64,000 bases of DNA from Streptomyces sp. NBC_00670. Its GTDB lineage: Bacteria > Actinomycetota > Actinomycetes > Streptomycetales > Streptomycetaceae. Positions 51,963 through 59,280 of the stretch are shown here, piece after piece. The notes beneath the pieces were generated by a model. The model made no database searches, was not told the origin of the DNA, and was given only the letters and a program-made list of their open reading frames with translations. Position 1 is the stretch's first letter. Each line of letters begins with the position of its first letter. The position numbers and the translations under genes are program-made. Location of the stretch: the NCBI RefSeq assembly GCF_036226765.1, contig NZ_CP109017.1, forward strand, positions 3,854,501 to 3,918,500, given 5' to 3'.

Positions 51963-52791
51963 GAACACCTCAGTGGGCCAGGAACCGTGTAAGTAGGTGA
52001 AGACGGGGCAACTGGAGTAGCGGGCCAGTGTAGACGGCTGGGCTCACGGTGGACCAGTGGTGCGCATGTGATGCGGTGTTCTGCCATGTCCACCAATGTG
52101 CAGCATGCTCGGGCGCGCAGAACCGGCCTGATTAGCCGGACTTGACAAGAAACACCCCATCTTGCCCGACCGCCACCCCTGGGCGGAAACCCGTATCGTC
52201 ACGGCGCGCGGACCTGGGGGTTCGTCACTGAGGGCTACGGCCCGTCTGTCACTGTCGGTCGCCGTTGGTCAGCCTCGGGCACCCTCGCACGGCCCAGGGA
52301 CGGCCCAGAGGCGATCACCCAGCCACTCGACCGACGACCGCCACCTTCGATGCGAGCAGCATGGACCTCAGCCGACGACAGTCAGCCACGACGGCGGGTG
52401 CGCCGACAGACCAGGCGCGCGTATGCCTCGCTACACCCCCACCGGCATCAGCCGCGCTGCTTCTGTGTCCTGCCTGGCGGTCGAGCCCGAACGACGGCAC
52501 CCCCGTCCGCCGGCCTTTTCGCGCCTGCATGCCACACCCGGTACAGCCACAACTGATCACCGGCAGCCGTGACCTGCGGCCGCCTATCCGATCAACGCCC
52601 TGACCTGCTGCTGAGCTGTCAGCAGTTCTCGCGTTAGTCATCGTTGAGCGCCCTTCCACGGCCCGAGGACGGCCCGGGGGGCGCTCACCCTTTTCAAGTG
52701 CCCAGTCGCTCTCCCTTGGGTTCCCCAATCTCTCGTACGGGATCACTCACAGATGAGATAATCTGAGACAGATCTAACCAAGGGGGAGTAG
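51963..52791. other. 829-bp region without a recognisable gene inside the island
   Basis: It separates the divergent CBASS pair and the nuclease-like gene. It contains a hairpin CCGGC-ctgatta-GCCGG (52123-52139) followed by TTGACA, and two imperfect 40-bp direct repeats (52281-52320 and 52650-52690; shared core CACGGCCC...GGACGGCCC...TCACCC). Reading frames here lack ribosome sites and resemble nothing known. It could hold promoters, a small RNA or remains of lost genes. Confidence 0.5.
52757..52762 (+). promoter_or_regulatory. -10 box of the nuclease-like gene
   Basis: GATAAT lies 30 bases before the ATG in an AT-rich patch (GATGAGATAATCTGAGACAG). No good -35 is seen. Confidence 0.4.
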
Positions 52792-53829
52792 ATGGAAATC
52801 AGTCCAGAGAACCCACAAGAAAATCAACTGGGCGCTGGAGTGAAAGAAGAAGACCTACTCAAGGCGGTGACCGCGTCAGGTTACCCCCTCCAATCCGTTG
52901 CCGTGGATTCAATCGCATCCAAATTTGTCCCTGACCAACGCTCTTTGCTAGTCCAAGAGGAATGGTCATACATCGATGAAGACACCGGAGAGTTTCGCAA
53001 TTTGGATGCCTATATAGATCACGAGTATGATCACATTGGGCAGGATTATATCCGTCCGCACTTGACTATGCTAGTTGAATGCAAGCAGTCTGAGCTTCCT
53101 TTTGTTTTTTTCCTCCGGCAGGCCCCATGCGGTGACTTCCCTCGCCTCATTGGCATGCCCCATCAGGAATTGGGGATTCGGTTCGCAGACGACGCAACCA
53201 CTGATGCTCCCATAACAATCGGCATGCGCTTGAGTCATGCCCTGGGACTCAGTGGAATGCCCTTCTCTCTGGAGCCCCCACGGGCGATCGCCATGAGTAA
53301 GGCGGTACGCAAGTCCGGGAAAATCGAACTGACGGGAGAGGAGACATTCAGAGGTATTGCCCTACCTCTCATGAAGGCGTTCAAACACTTCTCGCGGGTC
53401 TGTCAACCGAAGCCCAAGCACTGCTACTACGATGTCCGGGCGGTCTTCCCGGTTGCGGTCGTTAGGGCGCCCATGATTGGCGTTCATGTAATCGACGGTG
53501 AACCGAAGATGACTGCTTTGCCCTGGGTGCGCGTCGTTAGAGTCGAGCCGTCCACGGAACGATTGGGGTCTGGATACTCGGAACTATATGCGATGGATGT
53601 GGTGCACCAAGCCTACCTTTCGACCTACACGGAGAAGGCTCAGGAGGCGTGCCAGGAGATATTTCGAAGGATGGAACTCATTTCCATCCCGGTGATTACG
53701 GGAATTGCCATGCTGGCTGAAGATCGGGAAGGATCAGGGGGGTTGCCATATGAGTCACTGAGGCCGCACGTCACCGATGAAGAATTTACCGTCTGGATGC
53801 GTAAAAAGCTGCGCGCGGCGCACGGGTAA
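52792..53829 (+). CDS. Restriction-endonuclease-like protein of unknown family
   Basis: 345 residues. G+C and codon use are clearly lower than in the flanking chromosome, a sign of transfer. The N-terminal third looks like a PD-(D/E)xK fold: an upstream helix EEDLLKAVTASGYPLQS, then LVQEEWSYIDEDTGEFRNLD and LTMLVECKQSELPFVFFL, giving E, D and E-x-K in the right order (about residues 55-105). The remaining 230 residues are unfamiliar. ATG 52792 has GGGGGAG close upstream. Its place beside a CD-NTase/SLATT pair suggests a defence role. I am unsure about the family. Confidence 0.6.
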   Translation: MEISPENPQENQLGAGVKEEDLLKAVTASGYPLQSVAVDSIASKFVPDQRSLLVQEEWSYIDEDTGEFRNLDAYIDHEYDHIGQDYIRPHLTMLVECKQSELPFVFFLRQAPCGDFPRLIGMPHQELGIRFADDATTDAPITIGMRLSHALGLSGMPFSLEPPRAIAMSKAVRKSGKIELTGEETFRGIALPLMKAFKHFSRVCQPKPKHCYYDVRAVFPVAVVRAPMIGVHVIDGEPKMTALPWVRVVRVEPSTERLGSGYSELYAMDVVHQAYLSTYTEKAQEACQEIFRRMELISIPVITGIAMLAEDREGSGGLPYESLRPHVTDEEFTVWMRKKLRAAHG

Positions 53830-53838
53830 TTCTCGATA

Positions 53839-54007
53839 GGTCGGTGGAGCGGCTTTGGGCTGGAGCTGATTTGGCGCGAGTGATCATGGCCCATTAGGCT
53901 AGCCAGCGGATCGGGCAGGTTTGTGAACCTGCCCGTTAGTGCCCGATTTTTGGCCATGATCTTCGAGGCTCGCGCCGAATTGGCTGCCTAAAGCCGTGGA
54001 GCCGACC
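53839..54007. repeat. 169-bp nested inverted repeat
   Basis: Outer arms GGTCGG...CGGCTTT pair imperfectly with AAAGCCG...CCGACC. The inner arms are perfect: GGCGCGAG (53873-53880) with CTCGCGCC (53969-53976), and GATCATGGCC (53882-53891) with GGCCATGATC (53952-53961). The centre holds two overlapping hairpins: GGGCAGGTT-tgtg-AACCTGCCC (53913-53934) and ATCGGGCA (53910-53917) with TGCCCGAT (53940-53947), the latter followed by TTTTT. Confidence 0.75.
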
Positions 54008-54200
54008 GCCCCAGCCACAGCGGGTTTTTCCCGCGAAGTGCCGCAGCCGCCGAGCGCGCCGCCGGGCGCGGCCAGTCGGGGCGCAGACAGGAGGCAGGCC
54101 GCGCCGCAGAGGCGGCGCGCGCCCGCGCCGCGCGCGGGCCTTGAACCAGTAGAGAAAGTTTGAATCATGGTCCGACTGGCCGGTGGTGTAGAACCTGGGC
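54008..54200. other. G+C-rich self-complementary stretch
   Basis: It begins with GCGGG-ttttt-CCCGC (54020-54034) and continues with dense GCGCGC blocks (54105-54140: GGCGGCGCGCGCCCGCGCCG) before the XRE remnant. Such blocks are seen in actinomycete plasmid control or origin regions. I cannot assign a role from sequence alone. Confidence 0.3.
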
Positions 54201-54700
54201 ATGGGGAGTGAGCGGCGGGAGCTGATGAGGGCGCTCGGTGGGCGCCTTCGTGTGCTTCGGGTAGAGGCCGGCCTGTGACAGGTGCTGTGTTGGCGCAGCG
54301 TGCTGGTGTCGGGCAGCCGACCGTGTCCAAAGTCGAGACCGGGCGCATGGTTCCGAGCTTCGACGTGCTCGACCGGCTCCTGGAGGCCCTCGGCCTTGAT
54401 GAGTCGACGGCTCATGAGGTGCGTGACCTCCTCGCCGCCGTGGTCGCTGCCGCAGGTTCTGACCAACTGGCAGACAACTTGGCTCCCGTCGCTGCGAGCG
54501 TCGACGAAGAGGTTCGGTCCGCTCGGCAGGTGCGGTCGTTTCAGTGCGTCATCCTTCCCACCATGCTCCAGAGCGCGGAGTACGCCCGGCACGTCTTCGA
54601 GAGTGCGCCGGGCTCGCCTCCTGATGCGGTCGGTCGTGCTGTCGCTGCTCGCGTCGCTCGGCCGGGGCGCTGTCACCGTTGCCACTCCGCTACGGCGTGA
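54201..54700 (+). pseudogene. Broken XRE regulator with a DUF5753-like domain
   Basis: MGSERRELMRALGGRLRVLR reads normally up to a TGA at 54276. After a shift, equivalent to two extra bases (CTGTGACA for CTGACA), the expected helix-turn-helix VLAQRAGVGQPTVSKVETGR and the start of DUF5753 (FQCVILPTMLQSAEYARHVF) follow. The frame is lost again near 54690 and the rest is missing. Intact relatives are about 280 residues. Confidence 0.7.
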
Positions 54701-54805
54701 TGACGAACGCGGGCGGACGGTCGTCGCCGTGGACGACGTCAGTTCCGGCAAGCGACTGGAGGACCTGGCGCGCTCCTACGGTCTCGGCGTCGCCTCGGAG
54801 CATGT

Positions 54806-55084
54806 GCCGGTCACGGGGGAGATCGACAGTGGCGTCGGGCCCGGGTGGCCGCCGGCCTTCCGGACGGCTTCCGCTTCTACGACCTTCGGCACACCGGGCA
54901 CACGCTCTCGACCCGCTCGGGCGCCACCCTCAAGGACACGATGGTCCGGGCCGGCCAGTCCTCCGAGAAGGCGGCACGCATCTACCAGCACTCCGACGGG
55001 GAGCGGCAACGGGATGTGGCGGCCGGGCTGGACGACCTCGTACGCGCCGAACGTGCGAAGCGGTGCAAACCTGGTCAGCAGTAG
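54806..55084 (+). pseudogene. C-terminal fragment of a tyrosine integrase
   Basis: GLPDGFRFYDLRHTGHTLST carries the Arg-His box, and KAARIYQHSDGERQRDVAAG carries the catalytic Tyr region. This corresponds to the last 80-90 residues of an actinomycete phage-type integrase of about 380-400. The N-terminal domains are gone, replaced by unrelated sequence (54701-54805) directly after the XRE remnant. It is the former integrase of this tRNA-inserted element. Confidence 0.8.
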
Positions 55085-55237
55085 CAACGAACCCTTCTTC
55101 CGGTGGGGAGGCAGCCAATGTCTTCCCACCGGTGTTTGCTGTACAGGGCCTCTGAGTACGGCCGGGGGAAAAATCCGTGATCCAGCTGATCCGGGTTCAA
55201 GTAGCCTGCGCCCCAGTCCGAATGAGGGGGAAGGCTT

Positions 55238-55960
55238 ATGGGCAACGTCACTCAGCAGCAGTACCGTGATGCCATCGCGAAGCTGATCGTTGACTTTCGG
55301 GCGTCTGGGCCAATCGAGACCAAGCAGCGCAAGTACCGTTCCGTTCTGCTCGGGCATGGCTGGTGTGCCGAAGTTCATCGGCTGGCCGAGGCGGCTCTGC
55401 ACCTGGTGGATCATGGTTTCGCGCATGAAGCCTTGATATTGCTGCGAACCATGTTCGAGACCACTGTCAGCCTGCACTGGCTGTCCCAGAAGGGCGACGC
55501 CGCTGCACTCGGAGTCTTTGCTGAGGGCGGTCGGGTGAACCGGGCGACAGCCAACGACATGCAGACAGCGTTCAACGTGCCTCAGGACCTGATCGACCAG
55601 ATCAACAACGACCCGGTGGAGAAGACCGACGAGAGTGAGGTGTTTCGTCGGTTCCAGGCACAGTGCGACGAGATCGACCCGCGGAGGCAGCTCTACACCG
55701 TGTACCGATACCTCTGCGGTTACGCGCACCCCAGCTCGGTTAGTGCGTCTTCCTTCATCGAGTACAGCACCGAGCCACCCAGTCTGAGGAGCGATCCGAA
55801 GCAGGGGCCGTCCTCAGTAGTGGAGGTGACGGTGGCGATGTGCTTGATCTGGGCCGGCCGCGCCTTCGATGACATGGTCAACGGAAAGCCGCGGAAGCAG
55901 GTCTTGCGTTCCACGGCCAGGGAGCTGGAGCTGATCCCGATCCTTCCTGCAATCAGCTAG
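55238..55960 (+). CDS. DUF5677-like helical protein
   Basis: 240 residues, all-helical. EALILLRTMFETTVSLHWLS and LYTVYRYLCGYAHPSSVSAS recall DUF5677 and related HEPN-like families, in which an Arg and a later His-containing motif are conserved. HEPN-type proteins are often RNases or partners in defence and toxin systems, but I do not see a clear R-x4-6-H. The ATG has GGGGGAAGG upstream. It is the last gene before the right att site, an edge position often used for late-acquired cargo. Confidence 0.55.
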   Translation: MGNVTQQQYRDAIAKLIVDFRASGPIETKQRKYRSVLLGHGWCAEVHRLAEAALHLVDHGFAHEALILLRTMFETTVSLHWLSQKGDAAALGVFAEGGRVNRATANDMQTAFNVPQDLIDQINNDPVEKTDESEVFRRFQAQCDEIDPRRQLYTVYRYLCGYAHPSSVSASSFIEYSTEPPSLRSDPKQGPSSVVEVTVAMCLIWAGRAFDDMVNGKPRKQVLRSTARELELIPILPAIS

Positions 55961-56026
55961 GGGTGCGACTTCGCCTTATGGTGCGGTTGTGGTGCGGCAC
56001 CCGCCCACCGGTCTAGACAACAAAGA

Positions 56027-56051
56027 ACCCCCGGGTCAATGACCTGGGGGT
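56027..56051 (-). terminator. tRNA-Gly terminator
   Basis: ACCCCCGGGTC-aat-GACCTGGGGGT forms a stem with one mismatch and is followed on the minus strand by TTCTTTGTTG. It lies 7 bases beyond the tRNA CCA end. Confidence 0.75.
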
Positions 56052-56057
56052 CCGAAA

Positions 56058-56131
56058 TGGAGCGGGTGACGAGAATCGAACTCGCGCTCTCAGCTTGGGA
56101 AGCTGATGTTCTACCATTAAACTACACCCGC
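56058..56131 (-). tRNA. tRNA-Gly (anticodon CCC)
   Basis: 74 bases including an encoded CCA. Acceptor GCGGGTG pairs with CACCCGC; the D arm is GTTTAATGGTAGAAC; the anticodon arm TCAGC-TTCCCAA-GCTGA has CCC at positions 34-36; the T arm is GCGAG-TTCGATT-CTCGT. Positions 56058-56105 double as the right attachment site of the integrative element, which restores the 3' half of the gene. Confidence 0.95.
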
Positions 56132-56172
56132 GCCGGGCGGCGGAGGGGGCCGTGCCCGAGTGCTCGTTCACT

Positions 56173-56793
56173 CTACCCCATGTGTGAGGGGTTACGGGGC
56201 AACGCGTGGGCCAGGGGGCAGGCGTCCTGGGACGGGGTCACCGTCCAGCCGTTGCCCAGGATGTGGACGCTGCCGGAGGCGGCGACGGTTGGGGCGGCTG
56301 TGGCGTCGGTCTTCCGGGGTGAGGCCTGCGCCACCGTGCATGCCAGTTGGAGTACCGCCTTGCGGCTCAGTGGGGCGGTGGTGTCGGGGAGTTGGACGGA
56401 GAGGACGCCGTCCTCGCCGGTGCTGATCCGGGACGCGTGCGTCAGGCGGGGCAGTTGCGTGGTGGCCGTCGTCGCCTCGGTCGTGGTCGGCCCTGCGAAG
56501 AGCAGCCGTACGACGGTTTCCAGGTCGTCGGCGCCCCCGGCGCCCCCATCTCCGCCGCCTCCGGTGTTCCCCGCCTCCCCGAGGCGTCGCGGGTACGCCG
56601 TCAGTGCGCCGTCGCGCAGGAAGTAGAGGGAGACCGTGGTGGGGGAGGACGGTGCCGTACTGGGGGCGGCCGGGCCGTGGGCCGGTTCGCCGGCCTCGAT
56701 GACGTCGGACGGGGGGACTCCGCATCCCCCGAGCGCGAGCGCGACCGCCGCCATCGGTCCGGACAGCAGGGTCGCCATGCGCGCGCCCCTCAT
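56173..56793 (-). CDS. Lipoprotein of a two-component operon (GerMN-like)
   Basis: 206 residues. A signal peptide ending ALALGGC predicts a lipid-anchored outer-face protein. The mature part has TVSLYFLRDGALTAYPRRL and VVRLLFAGPTTTEA, resembling the GerMN domain of sporulation and envelope proteins. The ATG overlaps the kinase stop by 4 bases. In this position it may tune the kinase, as the CseA lipoprotein does in the SigE/CseBC system; that is analogy. Confidence 0.75.
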   Translation of the reverse strand: MRGARMATLLSGPMAAVALALGGCGVPPSDVIEAGEPAHGPAAPSTAPSSPTTVSLYFLRDGALTAYPRRLGEAGNTGGGGDGGAGGADDLETVVRLLFAGPTTTEATTATTQLPRLTHASRISTGEDGVLSVQLPDTTAPLSRKAVLQLACTVAQASPRKTDATAAPTVAASGSVHILGNGWTVTPSQDACPLAHALPRNPSHMG

Positions 56794-58379
56794 ACCGCAC
56801 CCCCGGTGCGCGTCTCGCGGTGCAGCGGGAGTTCGGCCGTGAACACCGCGCCGCCCCCGGGCGCGTTCGCCGCCCGCAGGCGGCCGCCGTGCAGGCGTAC
56901 GTTCTCCGCCGTGATGGCCAGGCCCAGGCCGCTGTTCTCGCTCCGCGTCCGGGACGTGCTCGCCTTGTAGAAGCGTTCGAAGATGTGGGGGAGGTCCTGC
57001 TCGGCTATGCCCGGTCCGGCGTCGGTCACTTGGAGGACGGCCCACTCTTCGGCCGTTCCTTTTCCCTTCTCCCTCCGTCTCCCCAGCGTGAGCTGCACCG
57101 GTCGCGCACCGTGCCGCAGTGCGTTGCCGACCAGGTTGGCCGTCACCACGTCGATCCGGCGCGGGTCGACCCAGGCGCGGAGGGCGCCCGGGGCGGGGAG
57201 CCGCAGCTCCACCTGGTCCTGCCAGCCCCGGGAGGAGACCGTGCGCCGTACGGACTCGGCCAGGTCGATCTCGTCGCGGTGGAGTTCGGCCGCGCCCGCG
57301 TCGAAGCGGGAGATCTCCATCAGGTCGTTCACCAGTTCGCTCAGCCGGCCCGTGCCCTCGCTGATGAGCCGGAGTGCGTCGCCGGTCTCGCCCTCCAGGT
57401 CCAGCATGTCGGTGACCGCCGACATCGCCGCCAGCGGGGTGCGCAGCTCGTGGGAGACGTCCGCCACGAAGCGCCGACCCTGTGCCTCAAGGCGCCGCAA
57501 CTCCCCCACCGTGCGCTCCAGTTCGGCCGCCGTCTCGTTGAACGACCTGGACAGTTCGGCCAGTTCGTCGGAGCCGGTGACGTCGAGGCGTACGTCGAGG
57601 TGGCCCGCGGCCATCCGGCGCGTCGCCCCGCGCAGCGCCCGTACGGGACGCAGCACGCCGCTCGCCGCCAGCAGCGCCAGCAGGACGGCGAAGCCCAGCG
57701 CCACCAGAGTGGCCCGCGCGATGCCGCTCACCATGGCCTTGACGTATCCCTCTTCGGTGCTCTGCGGCACCACCAGGTACATGACCATGCCGGAGAGCCC
57801 GGACTCCGTGCCGGCCCCGGATCTGTACGTGACGGGCAGGCCGACGACGAGCCGGGGGTGCCCGTCGACGTTCACGCGCTGGAACACCGCGGCACGCCGG
57901 CTCCCCACGGACCGGAGCAGTTCGGGGCTCAGGTCGGCGAAGCCGTCGCTCGGCGCGTAGGCGCGCAGGCCGCCGTACGTGGCCATGACCTGCCAGCCCG
58001 CCGACCGGTTCGCGTACAGCACCTGGTTCACCACGGACTGCAGGTCCGACTGGCCGGGTGGGAAGGGGGCGTACGGTGCGACGGCGTCGACGCTCGTGCG
58101 GAAGTGGCGGATGACGGAGTCCTGGCTCTGCTGGAGCACCCCCGTGCGCGCCTCGCGGAAGGCGAGCGCCCCGGTGCTCAGGGCGCTGCACATCGCCACC
58201 AGGACGAAGGCCGCCACCAGGCGGGGGCGCAGCCCGCGCAGCGGAAGCGGCACACGCACCAGGACGGCCCGCAGAAACCCCGACGGCCCGCCGACACCCC
58301 GCTGCCCGTCACCGCTCCCGCGGTCCCCCGCCGGCCCGCCGATCCCCGACGGCCCGCCGACCCCCCGCCCCCCGCTCAC
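56790..58379 (-). CDS. Sensor histidine kinase (AfsQ2-like)
   Basis: 529 residues. After a Gly-rich N-terminus, membrane helix 1 is LVAAFVLVAMCSALSTGAL, an outer domain spans about residues 75-205, helix 2 is TLVALGFAVLLALLAASGVL, then HAMP (RPVRALRGATRRMAAGHL), HisKA with FVADVSHELRTPLAAMSAV and HATPase (VGNALRHGA, VTDAGPGIAE, SGLGLAI). GTG 58379 overlaps the regulator stop by 4 bases. Signals are sensed outside the membrane and passed to the coupled OmpR-type regulator. Confidence 0.88.
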   Translation of the reverse strand: MSGGRGVGGPSGIGGPAGDRGSGDGQRGVGGPSGFLRAVLVRVPLPLRGLRPRLVAAFVLVAMCSALSTGALAFREARTGVLQQSQDSVIRHFRTSVDAVAPYAPFPPGQSDLQSVVNQVLYANRSAGWQVMATYGGLRAYAPSDGFADLSPELLRSVGSRRAAVFQRVNVDGHPRLVVGLPVTYRSGAGTESGLSGMVMYLVVPQSTEEGYVKAMVSGIARATLVALGFAVLLALLAASGVLRPVRALRGATRRMAAGHLDVRLDVTGSDELAELSRSFNETAAELERTVGELRRLEAQGRRFVADVSHELRTPLAAMSAVTDMLDLEGETGDALRLISEGTGRLSELVNDLMEISRFDAGAAELHRDEIDLAESVRRTVSSRGWQDQVELRLPAPGALRAWVDPRRIDVVTANLVGNALRHGARPVQLTLGRRREKGKGTAEEWAVLQVTDAGPGIAEQDLPHIFERFYKASTSRTRSENSGLGLAITAENVRLHGGRLRAANAPGGGAVFTAELPLHRETRTGGAV

Positions 58380-59062
58380 GGCGTCGTGAAGCGGTAACCG
58401 AACCCGTGCACGGTCCGCACGTAACGGGGTTCGCGCCCCTCGCCGAGCTTGGTGCGCAGTCGCTTCACGCAGGCGTCCACGAGCCGTATGTCCCCGTGGT
58501 AGCCGTGTTCCCAGACCGCCTCCAGCAGTTGCTGCCGGCTGAAGACCCGGCCGGGCGAGGCCGACAGAGTCAGCAGCAGCCTCAGTTCGGAGGGGGCGAG
58601 GGCGACGGTCTCGCCGCGGTGGGTCACCACGAGTCCGGCCGGGTCGATCGTCAGGTCGCCGTACGTCCGGTTCCGGGGCCGCGTGCCGTCCGGCGCCGAC
58701 GCGTCCTGCCTGCGCAGTACGGCCCGTATCCGGGCGTCGAGCACCCGGGCCCGCACGGGTTTGACCACATAGTCGTCGGCGCCCGCCTCCAGGCCCACGA
58801 CCACGTCGACGTCGTCGCCCCGGGCCGTCACCATGATGATCGGCACCTGGTCGCGCTCCCTGATCCGGCGGCAGACGTCGAGACCGGAGGCGCCGGGCAG
58901 CATGAGATCGAGGACGACGACGTCCGCCCGGAAGGGGGGCAGCCGCGCCAGCCCCTCCTCGCCCGTGCCCACGGCGAGGACCTCGTGCCCCTGGTGCCGC
59001 AGGCCCAGTTGCAGGGCGGTGCGGACGTCGGGGTCGTCTTCGACGATCAGAACCCGTGGCAT
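58376..59062 (-). CDS. OmpR-family response regulator (AfsQ1-like)
   Basis: 228 residues. The receiver has acidic residues in VLIVEDDPDVRTAL, phospho-acceptor D52 in VVVLDLMLPG and K101 in DDYVVKPV. The winged helix includes LSASPGRVFSRQQLLEAVWE and DIRLVDACVKRLRTKLGEG. DDVDVVVGLEAGADDYVVKP is particularly close to AfsQ1, a regulator of antibiotic production and nitrogen response. There is no ribosome site before the ATG, but a TACACT -10 box is 7 bases upstream, so the transcript is probably leaderless. Confidence 0.88.
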   Translation of the reverse strand: MPRVLIVEDDPDVRTALQLGLRHQGHEVLAVGTGEEGLARLPPFRADVVVLDLMLPGASGLDVCRRIRERDQVPIIMVTARGDDVDVVVGLEAGADDYVVKPVRARVLDARIRAVLRRQDASAPDGTRPRNRTYGDLTIDPAGLVVTHRGETVALAPSELRLLLTLSASPGRVFSRQQLLEAVWEHGYHGDIRLVDACVKRLRTKLGEGREPRYVRTVHGFGYRFTTP

Positions 59063-59068
59063 TGCGGC

Positions 59069-59074
59069 AGTGTA
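59069..59074 (-). promoter_or_regulatory. -10 element of a probable leaderless promoter
   Basis: TACACT on the minus strand puts +1 at the A of the response-regulator ATG (59062). No -35 consensus is seen. Confidence 0.4.
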
Positions 59075-59121
59075 AGCAGATCGGACGATACGACCGCCCC
59101 GGGAAAAGTCGCCCGAGGGGT

Positions 59122-59181
59122 GCTGTTACGCAACCGCCCGGGTACTGTTACCCAACCGCTCGGCCGCTGTTACGCAACGAT
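59122..59181. promoter_or_regulatory. Three CTGTTACnCAAC repeats at exact 22-bp spacing
   Basis: GTTAC cores start at 59125, 59147 and 59169. Each unit, GTTACGCAAC or GTTACCCAAC, is itself nearly a dyad. Two-turn spacing places them on one face of the helix, 50-110 bases upstream of the response-regulator start. AfsQ1-type sites contain GTnAC, so autoregulation is plausible. Confidence 0.55.
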
Positions 59182-59280
59182 CGGCAATGGTCGGACTCCC
59201 ACCAAAGAACCATGCGTTGTTGCGCTTTCGTGACCGAATGAGCCAAGCCTCATTACATCGAGTCGTGAGTTTTGGCTCTC

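Larger units (their letters stand above)
48732..56105. mobile_element. Degenerate integrative element in tRNA-Gly(CCC), carrying a CBASS-like locus
   Basis: A 48-base segment of the tRNA 3' half (48732-48779) is repeated at 56058-56105 with one mismatch, and similarity continues outward through the tRNA terminator for about 80 bases. The right copy belongs to the intact tRNA. Between them are a CD-NTase/SLATT pair, a nuclease-like gene of low G+C, a DUF5677-like gene, an IS256-family insertion and fragments of an XRE regulator and a tyrosine integrase. With its integrase broken, the element is probably immobile by itself. Confidence 0.8.

Noticed and set aside
52315..52746. A 143-codon minus-strand gene in the island gap
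   Set aside because: No ribosome site, Arg-rich composition without structure, and it spans the imperfect direct repeats.
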